Shown in pieces: positions 51,599 to 63,117 of a stretch of DNA of 64,000 nucleotides. The notes under the pieces were generated by a model that saw only the letters and a program-made list of their open reading frames with translations, was not told the origin of the DNA and made no database searches. Positions within the stretch are counted from its first letter, which is position 1; every line of letters begins with the position of its first letter. Both the position numbers and the translations under genes were made by a program. Source of the DNA: an uncultured Prochlorococcus sp. (lineage in GTDB: Bacteria > Cyanobacteriota > Cyanobacteriia > PCC-6307 > Cyanobiaceae); the NCBI GenBank assembly GCA_902571335.1, contig CACGBT010000001.1, positions 1 to 64,000 on the forward strand. Direction: 5' to 3'.

Positions 51599-53083
51599 TC
51601 AATTAAGCCAAGATCCATGAAGGCCATGAGGAATTGAAATGGGTAATTCATAAACAGCTAATTCTTTTAATTCTTTTGCATCTAATATCACTAAATCGCT
51701 TCCTCTTCTTTCTCCGTTCCATAGAAGTATAAATAAAAATCCCTCATCTTCTTTTGAAGAGTTTTCTGATGGAACCATAATTGGTTCACTTACGAATCCA
51801 CTTGGACCTGCTGACCAAGAAATCTCTTCTTTAGAAGTTAAATTTATTTTTTTGATTGCTTGAAGTGGAGCGTTACCCAGCTTTTGAGATGTGCTTGCCA
51901 TCCAACTAAAAGTTGCTTTTAATCCTAAGTTTTTAGGATTAACAACAGCAAATTCACAACATTGTTCACTTAAAGTTTTAAGTTCACTAGTTTTTTTCTT
52001 TAGATCGATAATTGATCTTTTCAGTTTTCCTTCTGGATATTTATCAAAGTCAATATCCCTAAAATTCTCGTCTGGACCAACAGATGGGAAATCATCATAA
52101 AAAATACTATCTAATACAATTTTGGAATCTTTTTCAAATGCATTTACATGATGAAAAACGAATCCCTCTGGAGCATCTATTGTTAAAGGAGGCTGACCTC
52201 TAAATAATCCACTTTCTCTGGGGATGATAAAAAACTTTGCCTTTTTATTTGGGTTTGACTTTAGACATTGTGCTGCTCCTCTTTGACCCATTACAAATGG
52301 AAGAGGATTGAAATCAATAGCATTCTGTAAAAATATTGCCCAATTAGTTGTAATTGCGAAATCATGAAGGAATGCAAAGCCATTAAAGGTATCTTTTCTG
52401 TCAAAAATGAGCTCTCCAGAATTTGTACCAGCATTATTAAATTCCATTAATCTAATGGTACTTTTTGGCCCGGTTTGTACTCCAAAAGTGACTAAAAGTT
52501 CTGAAGAAGCATTTGAGTTTAGGTCTGTTTTAGGATGAGCACTGAATGCTTCGTTAGGCTTGAGTACCCCTCTTAATGTTGTTAAACCAATAGTATCAAG
52601 ACTATCAGGATCCATTGCATGTGGACCGGCTGCTTCCCATAATGCGAGAATTTCATCTCCTAATTTAATGACATGAGTATTAGCGATATTCTTGAATTTT
52701 AGATCTAATGCATTATTTAAAATTCCTCCATTTTTTTGTGTTCCAAAAACACCTCTATAAATAAATTTATTTATTTTTTCTTCTTCCAAATAGCCTTTAG
52801 TCTTAACAAATCTATTTGTTAAGAATGGCTGACCATTTTCGAATTTTATGGATGTTATCATTCCATCACCATCAAATGGATGATGAACCCATTGTCCACC
52901 TCTCTCTAATATTCCTGGTCCATTTCTTAGTAATGTTCCATTTAAATTTTTAATATTATTACCTTTGCTAATTGTTAGAGGCTCTTTAGTTAGCTCCTTT
53001 TCTACGTTTTGATATGCACTTGACCAATCTTCTTTATTAAAAATTTTAAATTTATCAATTTTTTTATCTTGTAAATTAGTCAC
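51599..53083 (-). CDS. carotenoid (apocarotenoid) oxygenase
   Basis: Retinal-pigment-epithelium-type fold; four candidate iron His in AHPKTD, FLHDFAIT, FVFHHVNAF, PHGLHGSWLN. Confidence 0.92.
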   Translation of the reverse strand: MTNLQDKKIDKFKIFNKEDWSSAYQNVEKELTKEPLTISKGNNIKNLNGTLLRNGPGILERGGQWVHHPFDGDGMITSIKFENGQPFLTNRFVKTKGYLEEEKINKFIYRGVFGTQKNGGILNNALDLKFKNIANTHVIKLGDEILALWEAAGPHAMDPDSLDTIGLTTLRGVLKPNEAFSAHPKTDLNSNASSELLVTFGVQTGPKSTIRLMEFNNAGTNSGELIFDRKDTFNGFAFLHDFAITTNWAIFLQNAIDFNPLPFVMGQRGAAQCLKSNPNKKAKFFIIPRESGLFRGQPPLTIDAPEGFVFHHVNAFEKDSKIVLDSIFYDDFPSVGPDENFRDIDFDKYPEGKLKRSIIDLKKKTSELKTLSEQCCEFAVVNPKNLGLKATFSWMASTSQKLGNAPLQAIKKINLTSKEEISWSAGPSGFVSEPIMVPSENSSKEDEGFLFILLWNGERRGSDLVILDAKELKELAVYELPISIPHGLHGSWLN

Positions 53084-53155
53084 AACAAAATAATAACTTC
53101 ATCTATCTTCGCCAAAAATCAATTGAATTGTGGCTGATTAGAAAAAATTCCTATT

Positions 53156-53761
53156 TTATTGATTTTCTAACATTCCTTTACTGCTTGGAATTGAATCAGA
53201 TCTTCTTAGATCTATTTCGGTAGCCATTCTCATTGCTCTTGAAAAAGCTTTAAAGCACGCCTCAACTATGTGATGTGAATTACTACCTCGTATTTGATTA
53301 ATATGCAGAGTAATACCGCTGTTATTTACAAAGGCAATAAAAAACTCTCTTACTAGTTCAGTATCATAATTTCCTATTCTAGGGGCTTTTAATTGCAGAT
53401 CATAAGATAGATGCGGTCTTCCAGAGCAGTCTAAAGTGACTTGAACTAATGCTTCATCTAATGGGGCAAAGAAATGTCCAAATCTGCTTATTCCTTTTCT
53501 TTCCCCCAAGGCTTTTGAAAATGCTTTTCCTAATGCGATTCCTACATCTTCATTTGTATGATGATCATCAATATGGGTATCTCCAATTGCTTTTATTTTT
53601 AAATCGAACAAACCATGACTGGATATTTGATGAAGCATATGATCTAAGAATGGTATCCCGGTATCAATCTCAGAAATTCCATTTCCATCTAAGTTTATAA
53701 ATACAGAAATATCTGTTTCATTCGTATTTCTTTTTATTTCAGATTGCCTTAGAGATGACAT
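53156..53761 (-). CDS. hisB: imidazoleglycerol-phosphate dehydratase
   Basis: [51 protein letters not shown]. Confidence 0.97.
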   Translation of the reverse strand: MSSLRQSEIKRNTNETDISVFINLDGNGISEIDTGIPFLDHMLHQISSHGLFDLKIKAIGDTHIDDHHTNEDVGIALGKAFSKALGERKGISRFGHFFAPLDEALVQVTLDCSGRPHLSYDLQLKAPRIGNYDTELVREFFIAFVNNSGITLHINQIRGSNSHHIVEACFKAFSRAMRMATEIDLRRSDSIPSSKGMLENQ

Positions 53762-53781
53762 TTTTATGCAAAAAACTTAGT

Positions 53782-54564
53782 TTACATTCCATTAATGCAG
53801 TAACCCGCATCAACATAAATTGTTTGGCCTGAAATGCCGCTAGAGAGATCACTTAATAAAAAAGCAGCTGTATTACCTACTTCTGTTTGAGTGACTGTTC
53901 TGCGTAAAGGAGCCTTTTCTTCAACATTGTGAATCATATCTAAAATGCCACCTATGGCAGAACTCGCAAGTGTTCTTATAGGCCCAGCACTTATTGCGTT
54001 AACTCTGACTTGTTTTTCGGGACCAAGTTCTGCAGATAGATATCTTACTGAAGCTTCTAAAGCTGCTTTAGCGACTCCCATCACGTTATAGTTAGGAATC
54101 GCCCTTTCTGAACCTAAATAAGTTAATGAGACAACTCCAGCACCATCACTAAATAGTGGTTTTGCTGCTTTACATAAAGGTGCTAACGAATAGGCACTTA
54201 TATTAAGAGCCCTATCAAAACCCTCTGAAGTGGTAGCACTATAATCTCCAATCAATTCATCGCGTCCTGCAAATGCTAGGCAGTGAACTAATCCGTCAAT
54301 TTGCCCCCAATTGTTTTTTATATTTTTAAAGATTTCTTCAATTTGAGCTGGATTTTGAACATCAAGAGGCAAAAATAACGATGGGTTTAAAGGTTCAGTT
54401 AGTTCTTTAACTTTAGACTCGAATCTTCCCTTATCATCAGGCAAATATGTGATTCCAAGTTCTGCGCCAGCTTTCGAAAGTTGTTGAGCGATACCCCATG
54501 CTATTGAACGATTATTGGCAATTCCTGTAACAAGAATTTTTTTGCCAGTTAGATTTAGAAGCAT
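53782..54564 (-). CDS. fabI: enoyl-[acyl-carrier-protein] reductase (NADH)
   Basis: MLLNLTGKKILVTGIANNRSIAWGIAQQL; YNVMGVAKAALEASVRYLSAELG. The internal ATG at 54564 is a better start than the track's 54645. Confidence 0.95.
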   Translation of the reverse strand: MLLNLTGKKILVTGIANNRSIAWGIAQQLSKAGAELGITYLPDDKGRFESKVKELTEPLNPSLFLPLDVQNPAQIEEIFKNIKNNWGQIDGLVHCLAFAGRDELIGDYSATTSEGFDRALNISAYSLAPLCKAAKPLFSDGAGVVSLTYLGSERAIPNYNVMGVAKAALEASVRYLSAELGPEKQVRVNAISAGPIRTLASSAIGGILDMIHNVEEKAPLRRTVTQTEVGNTAAFLLSDLSSGISGQTIYVDAGYCINGM

Positions 54565-54664
54565 TTTGTTAATTATTTCTATATATTCTCCTATATAAAA
54601 GTACCTATCTTTACGGATTACTGCAAAATATACAATAATTTTCAAATATCAAAGAATTTTCAAC

Positions 54665-55264
54665 TTGAACATGGTAAGAACAAATTCTATGGTTTTGGAA
54701 TTAGGTTTTAAATTACCTAATTTCGAAATGTTAAATGCTAATTCTTCAAAAAATGAATATTTTAATTCTCATAATCTAGATAATCGGCATTTACTTTTAA
54801 TGTTTATTTGTACCCATTGCCCATTTGTTAAATATATTGAGAATCAAATTTTTACCTTAAGTAAAGAAATTGAAAATACAGTTCAAACAGTTGCAATTTC
54901 TAGTAATGATATTGTCACTCATCCTTCAGATTCTCCAAAAAATTTGAGATTTCAAGCACAATCACAGGGATGGAGTTTTCCTTATCTATATGATGAAAAT
55001 CAAAATTTTGCTAAGGAATTAAAAGCGGCTTGCACCCCAGACTTTTATCTTTTTTCAAATGAAAGAGATGGTGATTTTTTATTGTTTTATCATGGCCAAT
55101 TAGACGATAGTAGACCAGGTAATAATATCCCTCTGTCTGGAAAAGATTTGCGCTCTGCTATAAAAGATTTGCATCAAGATAATTCTTATCCTTCAAACCA
55201 GGTCCCTTCTTTAGGTTGCAATATAAAATGGACTCCTGGTAAAGAACCAAGTTGGTTTAAATGA
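54665..55264 (+). CDS. thioredoxin-fold (AhpC/TSA-redoxin) protein
   Basis: LLLMFICTHCPFVKYIENQI; GWSFPYLYDENQNFAKELKAACTPDFYLF; start could be 54665 TTG or 54671 ATG. Confidence 0.88.
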   Translation: MNMVRTNSMVLELGFKLPNFEMLNANSSKNEYFNSHNLDNRHLLLMFICTHCPFVKYIENQIFTLSKEIENTVQTVAISSNDIVTHPSDSPKNLRFQAQSQGWSFPYLYDENQNFAKELKAACTPDFYLFSNERDGDFLLFYHGQLDDSRPGNNIPLSGKDLRSAIKDLHQDNSYPSNQVPSLGCNIKWTPGKEPSWFK

Positions 55265-55317
55265 ATTAAAAAATTTTTTTACCCATAGAAATATGGTTTA
55301 GGGTTAATATATTCACT

Positions 55318-56523
55318 ATGCAGATACCTCCATTTACTTTAAATAGGCAGTACCACGAAATTGGCTCAGAAATTCAGAGTGAGGTTTCTAAAGTTTTAAA
55401 AGGGGGCCAGTATATTGGAGGTCAAGAAATTGCCAAATTTGAGGAGAGTTTTTCTAATCTGATTGGTGTTGAAAATACTATTGGATGTAATAGTGGAACT
55501 GATGCTTTAGTTTTAGCTTTGCGCGCATTAGATATTGGTGTGGGTGATGAAGTTATCACCTCATCTTTTAGCTTTTTTGCAACTGCAGAGGCTATTAGTG
55601 CAGTTGGTGCTAATCCTGTTTTGGTAGATATAGATCCAGAAACTTATCTCATTAATACTGAACTAATAGAACAAGAAATAAATGCTAATACCAAGGCAAT
55701 TATGCCAGTTCATCTATTTGGTAATGCAGTGAATATGACCTTAATAAAATCTTTGGCCAAGAAATATGACTTAAAAGTAATCGAAGATTGTGCTCAGGCA
55801 ACATGCACAATGTGGGAAAATTACAAAGTTGGTAGTATTGGTGATATAGGATGTTTTAGCTTTTTCCCTACTAAAAATTTAGGAGCTGCTGGAGATGGTG
55901 GAGCAGTAACAACTTCAGATCAGAAGATTGCAAAAAAAATTAGAGAACTGGCTGTTCATGGCAGTCCAATAAGATATCATCATACCCAAATTGGATATAA
56001 CAGCAGACTTGATACCATTCAAGCTGCCATATTAAATATTAAAATTAAATATATTTCTAAGTGGATTAATTATCGCCAAAAAATTGCTAATAACTACCTT
56101 AATTTATTAGAAAAAAATCCATTTATTAGTTTTCCAAAAATTAGCTCTGATTCAATTTCCCATTCTTGGAATCAATTTGTCATCAAATTAAGAAACGATA
56201 AATATTTTTTAAATGAAGATTTTTCAATTTTATTTGATACTGATTGCAAAAAATACTATTCCTTAAGGAATTTGGTAAAACAACAACTTTTTGAAAAAGG
56301 TATTAATTCAATTATTTATTATCCAATTCCAATACACGCACAAATAGCTTATAAAAATAAAAATTTTTCTAGAACAAAACTCATAAATACAGAAAGAATT
56401 TGTACAGAAGTTCTTAGTCTTCCAATGTTTCCTGAAATTTCTTATGAAGAGCAAGTTTATGTAGCAAAAAATTTAAATAAAGTTTTAAAGAATTGTATAG
56501 AGGAAATTCAAATTTCAGCATAA
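55318..56523 (+). CDS. DegT/DnrJ/EryC1/StrS-family aminotransferase
   Basis: GCNSGTDALVLALRAL; VIEDCAQATCTMW; GCFSFFPTKNLGAAGDGGAV. Confidence 0.93.
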   Translation: MQIPPFTLNRQYHEIGSEIQSEVSKVLKGGQYIGGQEIAKFEESFSNLIGVENTIGCNSGTDALVLALRALDIGVGDEVITSSFSFFATAEAISAVGANPVLVDIDPETYLINTELIEQEINANTKAIMPVHLFGNAVNMTLIKSLAKKYDLKVIEDCAQATCTMWENYKVGSIGDIGCFSFFPTKNLGAAGDGGAVTTSDQKIAKKIRELAVHGSPIRYHHTQIGYNSRLDTIQAAILNIKIKYISKWINYRQKIANNYLNLLEKNPFISFPKISSDSISHSWNQFVIKLRNDKYFLNEDFSILFDTDCKKYYSLRNLVKQQLFEKGINSIIYYPIPIHAQIAYKNKNFSRTKLINTERICTEVLSLPMFPEISYEEQVYVAKNLNKVLKNCIEEIQISA

Positions 56524-57941
56524 AGTGATTTAAATAATCTTTGTTGAATGTTGTGATTGACGATAGGGCTTGAATAATTATTTTTTTCTAAATTAGATAT
56601 CTCCCCATTTAATAATTCTGAATTTGAAACTTTAGATAATTCAGGAATCCAATATTTTATATATTCGCAAATAGGATCAAATTTTTTTGCTTGGGTATAT
56701 GGATTAAAAATTCTAAGTGGTTTTGGATCCATACCGCTACTGGCGCTCCACTGCCATCCCCCATTATTTGCAGCTAAGTCTCCATCAACCAAAGTCTCCA
56801 TAAATTTTTTCTCGCCCATTTGCCAATTGCATATAAGATCTTTTACCAGAAATGAAGCGACTATCATCCTACATCTGTTATGCATCCAGCCAGTACTATT
56901 TAGTTGACGCATTGCAGCATCAACTATAGGTACTCCGGTCTCTCCGTTGCTCCAATGTTGAAACCATTCATTATGGTTTTGCCATGGAAAGTGATCCCAT
57001 TTTTTTCTATATGGACCTTTCTCTAGCTCTGGGAAATGGAATAAGCAATGTTGATAAAATTCACGCCAAACAAGTTCTTTTTGCCAAGTTTCAATTGATA
57101 GGTAATTTCCTTGATTTGCAAATTCTGAATTTAAATTTAATGTGGCGTTCCATACTTTTCTAATGCTGATGGTGCCGAATCTGAGAGATGCACTTAGAAA
57201 AGATGTCCCATTATGGGAGGGGAAATCTCGTGCAGAACTATAAGAATATATTTTTTTTTCGTTAATGAAGTTTTCTAATAATTTTTCTGCAGCATTCTCT
57301 CCAGGTCTACATGGACAAATATTCGAACCAGGAAATTTGATATTTTTGATAAATTTCTCTAGAACCGAATTAGATGAATTTATTGTCTTATCTTTGAGTT
57401 TATTATCTATATCTTTAAACTGGAAAATAACTTTATCTTGTTCATATGATCCTAATAAATTCATTTTTGATTTAAGGTTTTTATAAAAAGGTCCATAAAC
57501 TGAATAAGGATTATTATTACCTGAAAATATTTTTAAAGGTTCTACTAATAAGTGATCCCAAGTTTCGATAACTTGAATATTTTCTTCTTTTAAATTTTTT
57601 TTTATTTTTAAATCGCGATTAATCTCATAAGGTTCAATTGATCTATTCCAAAAAACAAATTTAGCATCTATTTTCTTTGCTAATTGAGGAATTATTAATA
57701 CCGGATCTCCTTCCTCCATAACTAATCTACTACCCATTTTTTTCCAATTATTTCCTAATTCTTGAAGTGAATTTCCTAGAAACCAAGCTCTTGAACTTGC
57801 ATTGAAATCGTGTGAGTAACTTTTATCAAATATATAAGTTGAAGTAATAGCATTTGATACTGAAAATGCTTTGATTAAAGCTTGATTATCAAATATTCTT
57901 AAATCCTTTCTATGCCAAAAAAGTATTCTAGGTTTATTCAT
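56508..57941 (-). CDS. phrA: deoxyribodipyrimidine photolyase (cryptochrome/photolyase family)
   Basis: LFWHRKDLRIFDNQAL; WQKELVWREFYQHCLFHFP; GWMHNRCRMIVASFLVKDL; GDLAANNGGWQWSASSG. Confidence 0.95.
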   Translation of the reverse strand: MNKPRILFWHRKDLRIFDNQALIKAFSVSNAITSTYIFDKSYSHDFNASSRAWFLGNSLQELGNNWKKMGSRLVMEEGDPVLIIPQLAKKIDAKFVFWNRSIEPYEINRDLKIKKNLKEENIQVIETWDHLLVEPLKIFSGNNNPYSVYGPFYKNLKSKMNLLGSYEQDKVIFQFKDIDNKLKDKTINSSNSVLEKFIKNIKFPGSNICPCRPGENAAEKLLENFINEKKIYSYSSARDFPSHNGTSFLSASLRFGTISIRKVWNATLNLNSEFANQGNYLSIETWQKELVWREFYQHCLFHFPELEKGPYRKKWDHFPWQNHNEWFQHWSNGETGVPIVDAAMRQLNSTGWMHNRCRMIVASFLVKDLICNWQMGEKKFMETLVDGDLAANNGGWQWSASSGMDPKPLRIFNPYTQAKKFDPICEYIKYWIPELSKVSNSELLNGEISNLEKNNYSSPIVNHNIQQRLFKSLYAEI

Positions 57942-58501
57942 AATTTATCTAAAAATTGTTTAGCTCTAAACCAAGCCGTCACGGTTTTTGCGTCAAGAAT
58001 TTCATTCCCACTAGAAATAAGATTATCTAGTTCGTCTGGATCTAAAATTAATACTTTTATATCTTCATCTAAATCTCCCTTAACCTCGGAATTGAGTTTG
58101 TTTAAATCACGAGCTAAAAATAAATAAATTTCTTCATCTGCATAACCAGGAGCAGGGACAAGAGTTCCTAGTTCATCCCATTTGTTTGCACTGAATCCAG
58201 TCTCTTCTTGTATTTCTCTTTGAATTGAATTAAAAGGTGTTTCACCTATTTCTAATGTACCTGCTGGAAATTCTAATAAATACCTTGAAATAGCAAATCT
58301 ATATTGCCGAAGAATGATAACTTTATTGTCTTTTGTAATAGGTACGGCTAATGCTGCACCAGGATGCTTAATGTATCCATATTCACCTTCATGTCCATTT
58401 GGAAGTTCAATTCTATTTATTTCGAAACTAAATTTTTTTGACTTTAACTCAGATATTTTTTCTTTAAAAATGGATCTTCTTATAAGGTTTTTGTTGTCCA
58501 T
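57938..58501 (-). CDS. NUDIX hydrolase (ADP-ribose pyrophosphatase-like)
   Basis: LEFPAGTLEIGETPFNSIQREIQEETGF NUDIX box. Confidence 0.93.
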   Translation of the reverse strand: MDNKNLIRRSIFKEKISELKSKKFSFEINRIELPNGHEGEYGYIKHPGAALAVPITKDNKVIILRQYRFAISRYLLEFPAGTLEIGETPFNSIQREIQEETGFSANKWDELGTLVPAPGYADEEIYLFLARDLNKLNSEVKGDLDEDIKVLILDPDELDNLISSGNEILDAKTVTAWFRAKQFLDKL

Positions 58502-58552
58502 AATTTTTAAATAAAAATAGCCTAACAGTTATTTTTTGGTTTTGTAAATCAT

Positions 58553-59128
58553 TTATATAGACCATTTTGGGGCATCAAACTTTGTGATTTTTTGGCTTCT
58601 ACTTAAGATTTCAGATAGTGGCGTAATAACAAAATTCCGATTCATGAATCTAGGGTGAGGTAATGTTAATTCCTCGTCAATTGTATGAAAATCTTCCCAC
58701 CAAAGAATATCTAAATCGAGACATCTTGATAGCCATTTCTTGCCCTTAGGCGTCTCTTTTCGTCCGAAAAATCTCTCTAACTTTTTTAGCTCCTTTAAAA
58801 GTAACCTAGCTTTTTTATTTGATGGTTGTGGAAAAGAATTACTTTTTATAAGTAGTAGAGTATTTAAATAATTTGGCTGCTCATTTTCAACACCATGGGG
58901 TAATGTCTCATAAATTGAAGACCAAAAAAAGTTGGCATGAAATTTGCTTTTCTCTTCTTTTGCTTTATTAGAACTATCTCCCCACTCATTTATTATTTCC
59001 TCTATTTTTGGTTTGCAAATTAATAGTGACTCAAGAGGGCTTCCGAACTTACTATCAATATTTGCTCCCAGGGATATACATAGTCCATTTTTGATATTAA
59101 GATTTGATAATTCCACTACAAAAAACAA
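58553..59128 (-). CDS. folK: 2-amino-4-hydroxy-6-hydroxymethyldihydropteridine pyrophosphokinase
   Basis: [55 protein letters not shown]. Confidence 0.93.
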   Translation of the reverse strand: MFFVVELSNLNIKNGLCISLGANIDSKFGSPLESLLICKPKIEEIINEWGDSSNKAKEEKSKFHANFFWSSIYETLPHGVENEQPNYLNTLLLIKSNSFPQPSNKKARLLLKELKKLERFFGRKETPKGKKWLSRCLDLDILWWEDFHTIDEELTLPHPRFMNRNFVITPLSEILSRSQKITKFDAPKWSI

Positions 59129-59164
59129 AGTTATTGGATAAATTCTATATCAGGCATTTTTAAA

Positions 59165-61342
59165 GTGATTTTGAACCCCGAGTTAAAAGAAAAAGGAGAA
59201 ATAAAAGATTTAATGAATTCGAAGGATTCTTTTAGAGCTTTCCCTTTGGCGGCAATTACAGGTCATAGCTTATTGAAATTATCTTTGCTTTTGGCAGCAG
59301 TTGATCCTAGTTTAGGAGGAGTGATCATCGCTGGCGGAAGAGGTACTGGAAAGTCAGTATTAGCAAGGGGTTTGCATACTTTACTCCCTCCTATAGAGGT
59401 ATTAGATAATGAATCAATCCTGGAAAAGCTAACAAGTATAAATAGTAATACTTCATTAAGACCTATTGGTAGGAACCTAGATCCAGATAAACCATCGGAA
59501 TGGGATATTAGTACTAATAAATTATTAGAGGAGTTAATTGGAAGTGATTTTTTGAATCAAACTGAAGAAATTCCAAAAAAAGTAAGAGAAGCTCCATTTA
59601 TTCAAGTCCCTATTGGCATAACTGAAGATAGACTTGTCGGATCAATAGATGTCGCTGCCTCATTAAGTACGGGGGAACAAGTTTTTCAGCCTGGAATTTT
59701 GGCAGAGGCTCATAGAGGTGTTCTTTATGTAGATGATATAAATTTATTGGATGATGGTATCGTAAATTTAATTCTTGAAGCTACAGGAAGAGAGAAAAAT
59801 AATATTGAAAGAGATGGTTTAAGCCTTTCTCACCCTTGTAAGTCACTTTTAATAGCAACTTATAATCCTGAAGAAGGTGCTTTAAGAGATCATGTTTTAG
59901 ATCGTTTTGCTATTGTTCTTTCTGCAGATCAATCGATTGATAATGCTCAAAGAGTTGAAATTACAAAATCTGTTTTATCACACGCAGAAAATAATATTAA
60001 ATTTTCAGAAAAATGGTCGGAAGAATCTGATAATTTATCTACTCAATTAATTTTGGCAAGACAATGGTTAAAGGATGTCAAGATAACAAAAGAGCAAATA
60101 ACTTATTTAGTGAATGAAGCTCTTAGAGGAGGAGTAGAAGGACATAGGTCAGAATTATTTGCAGTAAAAGTAGCAAAGGCAAATGCAGCTCTTAGAGGGG
60201 ATGAGAATGTAAATTCTGAAGACCTAAAAGTTGCAGTAAGGTTAGTAATCCTACCACGAGCAATGCAAATGCCTCCAGAAGATGATGATATTCAACCACC
60301 CCCTCCAGAGGATCAGAGTCCCCCACCCCCACCTCAATCAAACAATGAAGAGTCTGAACCTGAGGCTAATGAAAATGATGATAATCAAGAGCAGGATCAA
60401 GAAGAAGATAATTCTGATGGAGAAGACGAATCTACTCCCGAAATACCTGAGGAATTTATATTAGATCCTGAGGCTTGTATGGTTGATCCTGATTTATTAC
60501 TTTTTTCATCAGCTAAAGCAAAAGCTGGCAATAGTGGAAGTAGATCAGTGATATTTAGTGATAGTAGAGGAAGATATGTAAAACCTATTATCCCTAGAGG
60601 TAAAGTAAAAAGAATTGCTGTAGATGCAACTCTTAGAGCTGCCGCTCCCTATCAAAAATCAAGAAGATTAAGAAACCCTAATAAGTCAATAGTTATTGAA
60701 GAAAATGATTTCAGAGCAAAGCTTCTGCAAAAAAAGGCTGGTGCATTGGTTATTTTTCTAGTTGATGCGAGTGGCTCTATGGCTCTAAATAGAATGCAAA
60801 GTGCTAAAGGCGCAGTAATAAGACTGTTAACAGAGGCATATGAGAATAGAGATGAAGTTGCTCTTATTCCTTTTAGAGGTAATCAGGCTGAAGTTCTTCT
60901 GCCTCCAACAAGATCTATAACTGCAGCAAAAAGAAGGCTAGAAACAATGCCTTGCGGGGGTGGATCGCCTTTAGCGCATGGCCTAACACAATCAGCTAAA
61001 GTAGCAAAAAATGCTCTTTCTACTGGAGATATAGGCCAGGTTATTGTCGTTGGTATTACTGATGGAAGAGGAAATGTACCATTAGGATTATCCCTAGGCC
61101 AAAATGATGCTGAAGACAAAGATAATGAGAATATCAATTTAAAGCAAGAGGTTCTTGATATTGCTGCAAAATACCCCATGCTTGGTATAAAACTTTTAGT
61201 AATAGATACAGAGAGAAAATTTATTGCAAGCGGTTTCGGTAAAGAATTAGCAGAGGCAGCACAAGGGAAATATGTCCAACTGCCAAAAGCTACAGATAAG
61301 GCAATCGCAGCTATGGCTTTGAATGCTATTAATGAATTTTAA
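59165..61342 (+). CDS. chlD: magnesium chelatase subunit D
   Basis: AAA+ region [24 protein letters not shown]; Pro/acidic linker; C-terminal [20 protein letters not shown]. Confidence 0.97.
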   Translation: MILNPELKEKGEIKDLMNSKDSFRAFPLAAITGHSLLKLSLLLAAVDPSLGGVIIAGGRGTGKSVLARGLHTLLPPIEVLDNESILEKLTSINSNTSLRPIGRNLDPDKPSEWDISTNKLLEELIGSDFLNQTEEIPKKVREAPFIQVPIGITEDRLVGSIDVAASLSTGEQVFQPGILAEAHRGVLYVDDINLLDDGIVNLILEATGREKNNIERDGLSLSHPCKSLLIATYNPEEGALRDHVLDRFAIVLSADQSIDNAQRVEITKSVLSHAENNIKFSEKWSEESDNLSTQLILARQWLKDVKITKEQITYLVNEALRGGVEGHRSELFAVKVAKANAALRGDENVNSEDLKVAVRLVILPRAMQMPPEDDDIQPPPPEDQSPPPPPQSNNEESEPEANENDDNQEQDQEEDNSDGEDESTPEIPEEFILDPEACMVDPDLLLFSSAKAKAGNSGSRSVIFSDSRGRYVKPIIPRGKVKRIAVDATLRAAAPYQKSRRLRNPNKSIVIEENDFRAKLLQKKAGALVIFLVDASGSMALNRMQSAKGAVIRLLTEAYENRDEVALIPFRGNQAEVLLPPTRSITAAKRRLETMPCGGGSPLAHGLTQSAKVAKNALSTGDIGQVIVVGITDGRGNVPLGLSLGQNDAEDKDNENINLKQEVLDIAAKYPMLGIKLLVIDTERKFIASGFGKELAEAAQGKYVQLPKATDKAIAAMALNAINEF

Positions 61343-61348
61343 AATTAT

Positions 61349-62194
61349 TTATGGATAAATTTCGTTTAAGAATTTTGAAAGCCCGATTGTTAAATCTCTT
61401 ATAGATTGGGTTAATTCTTTGTCTTTTTTTAGTTTTTCAAAATCATCACTCATATCATCTATTTTGCTGGAGATAGAACTAGCAGCATTAATTGTCAATT
61501 TAATGTCATTAAGTGTTTCTTTGTCATCAATGGTAGACAAAATGTTATTCAAATGATTAGCAGCTATTGTAATTTCTTTTATTAAAGGTTCAATTCTTAG
61601 TATTTCTTTTTTCGATAAATAAATTAATTCATCAAGATTTTCTTGTGTCCTGTCAAATTGATCCATTGACTTAACGATGTTCTCAATTAAGTTTTCTTGA
61701 TTTGTTTCTTTTAAAATTTGACTTATTCTATTAGTTATATTTGAGAGACTTGATAGTTGTTTGCCAGTGATAGTGTCTCCCTGACAAATAATTAATTTTG
61801 TATCACATTTTTCCGATGTAGGTTTTGCAATGTTTTTAGGAATTGTCTTGTCACTAGTTTCTAAAGCGACTTGCACATCTCCCCCAAGAAAAGAATTTGT
61901 GACTACCCTTGCAAATGCTGGTCTTGGAAGAATAATTTCAGGATTATTTAAAACTATTTTTGCTTTAATTGATTCATTAGTAAATAAGATATCTTCTATT
62001 GACCCTACTAAAATTCCTCTATAGGTCACTGGGGATTTTTTTGATAAACCACTCGCATTATTAAATTCAGCAAAGAGGTACCAATTTTTTGAAGATAATC
62101 TTACTCCCTTAATCCAAAAAGAAAAGAATGTGAATATAAAAATTCCTCCTAATAAGGAAAAACCAACTATTGAATCTCTTAAGCTTCTACGCAT
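61349..62194 (-). CDS. MlaD/MCE-domain protein (lipid ABC transporter substrate-binding component)
   Basis: Single N-terminal TM; YLFAEFNNASGLSKKSPVTYRGILVGSIEDI MCE motif; coiled coil C-terminus. Confidence 0.88.
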   Translation of the reverse strand: MRRSLRDSIVGFSLLGGIFIFTFFSFWIKGVRLSSKNWYLFAEFNNASGLSKKSPVTYRGILVGSIEDILFTNESIKAKIVLNNPEIILPRPAFARVVTNSFLGGDVQVALETSDKTIPKNIAKPTSEKCDTKLIICQGDTITGKQLSSLSNITNRISQILKETNQENLIENIVKSMDQFDRTQENLDELIYLSKKEILRIEPLIKEITIAANHLNNILSTIDDKETLNDIKLTINAASSISSKIDDMSDDFEKLKKDKELTQSIRDLTIGLSKFLNEIYP

Positions 62195-62199
62195 AATTT

Positions 62200-62985
62200 T
62201 TAAACGTCTTTAGGTTGCATGGGACCATCAAGTTTCCCATGCCTAAATTGAAATACATAGGGATCATTACTCTTTTTAAATTCATCAATTGAACCTGCCC
62301 ATCTAAATTTTCCTCCATAAAGCATTAAAACTTTGTCTGAAGTCCTTTCTATAGTACTAAGAACATGGCTAACAACAATAGATGATCCTCTAGCTTTATC
62401 ATTTGTCTTATTAATTAAATCTTCAATTCTTGATGAGGCAATTGGATCAAGACCGGCAGTTGGTTCATCAAAAAGTAATAAAGGTTTAGTCTTTGTATTG
62501 AGAGTTTGATCATTAATTAATGCTCTAGCAAAACTTACTCTTTTTTGCATGCCTCCGCTTAATTCATTTGGAAGTTTATTCTCAACATTAAATAATCCTA
62601 CCTCAGCTAAACATTCACTTACGATTTCACGAATTAACTTTTTTGATAAGTTTTTATTCCTTTTAAGAAGAAAACCAACATTTTCTTCAATAGTTAAAGA
62701 ACCTAACAAGGCTGGGTTCTGAAAAACTAATCGTACATCAGGAGGATTATTTTGATCTAATCTCAAATATTTTTGTCTCTCACCAAATATTCTTAATTCT
62801 CCTTTGCTAGGTAAAATGAGGCCCGCTAATATTTTTAAAATAGTTGATTTACCTGACCCTGACGGACCAACTATTGCTAATTTCTCTCCTTCATTAAGTT
62901 TGAAATTTATTTGATTAAGCACATTAAGCTCTCCCCAGCTTATGGAGAGGTTTTGTGTCTCGACTGCATGCTTTGATTTTTTCAA
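62200..62985 (-). CDS. ABC transporter ATP-binding protein (MlaF-like)
   Basis: GPSGSGKSTILKILAG; NELSGGMQKRVSFARAL; LLFDEPTAGLDPIAS. Confidence 0.93.
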   Translation of the reverse strand: MKKSKHAVETQNLSISWGELNVLNQINFKLNEGEKLAIVGPSGSGKSTILKILAGLILPSKGELRIFGERQKYLRLDQNNPPDVRLVFQNPALLGSLTIEENVGFLLKRNKNLSKKLIREIVSECLAEVGLFNVENKLPNELSGGMQKRVSFARALINDQTLNTKTKPLLLFDEPTAGLDPIASSRIEDLINKTNDKARGSSIVVSHVLSTIERTSDKVLMLYGGKFRWAGSIDEFKKSNDPYVFQFRHGKLDGPMQPKDV

Positions 62986-63117
62986 AACCTAAATAGAGAA
63001 AAAGTCATCTTCATATATCATTGCCTATTTTTAGAAATAAAAAAAGGATGTATGAATTTGATTTATAATCAATTTAATTGATTTTTTATTAGAAGATAAT
63101 AATTAAAGAGGTTTTTA

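Noticed and set aside
60282-60464. 60-aa alternate-frame ORF inside chlD
   Set aside because: Falls in the Pro/acidic linker of ChlD; alternate frame of a low-complexity stretch.
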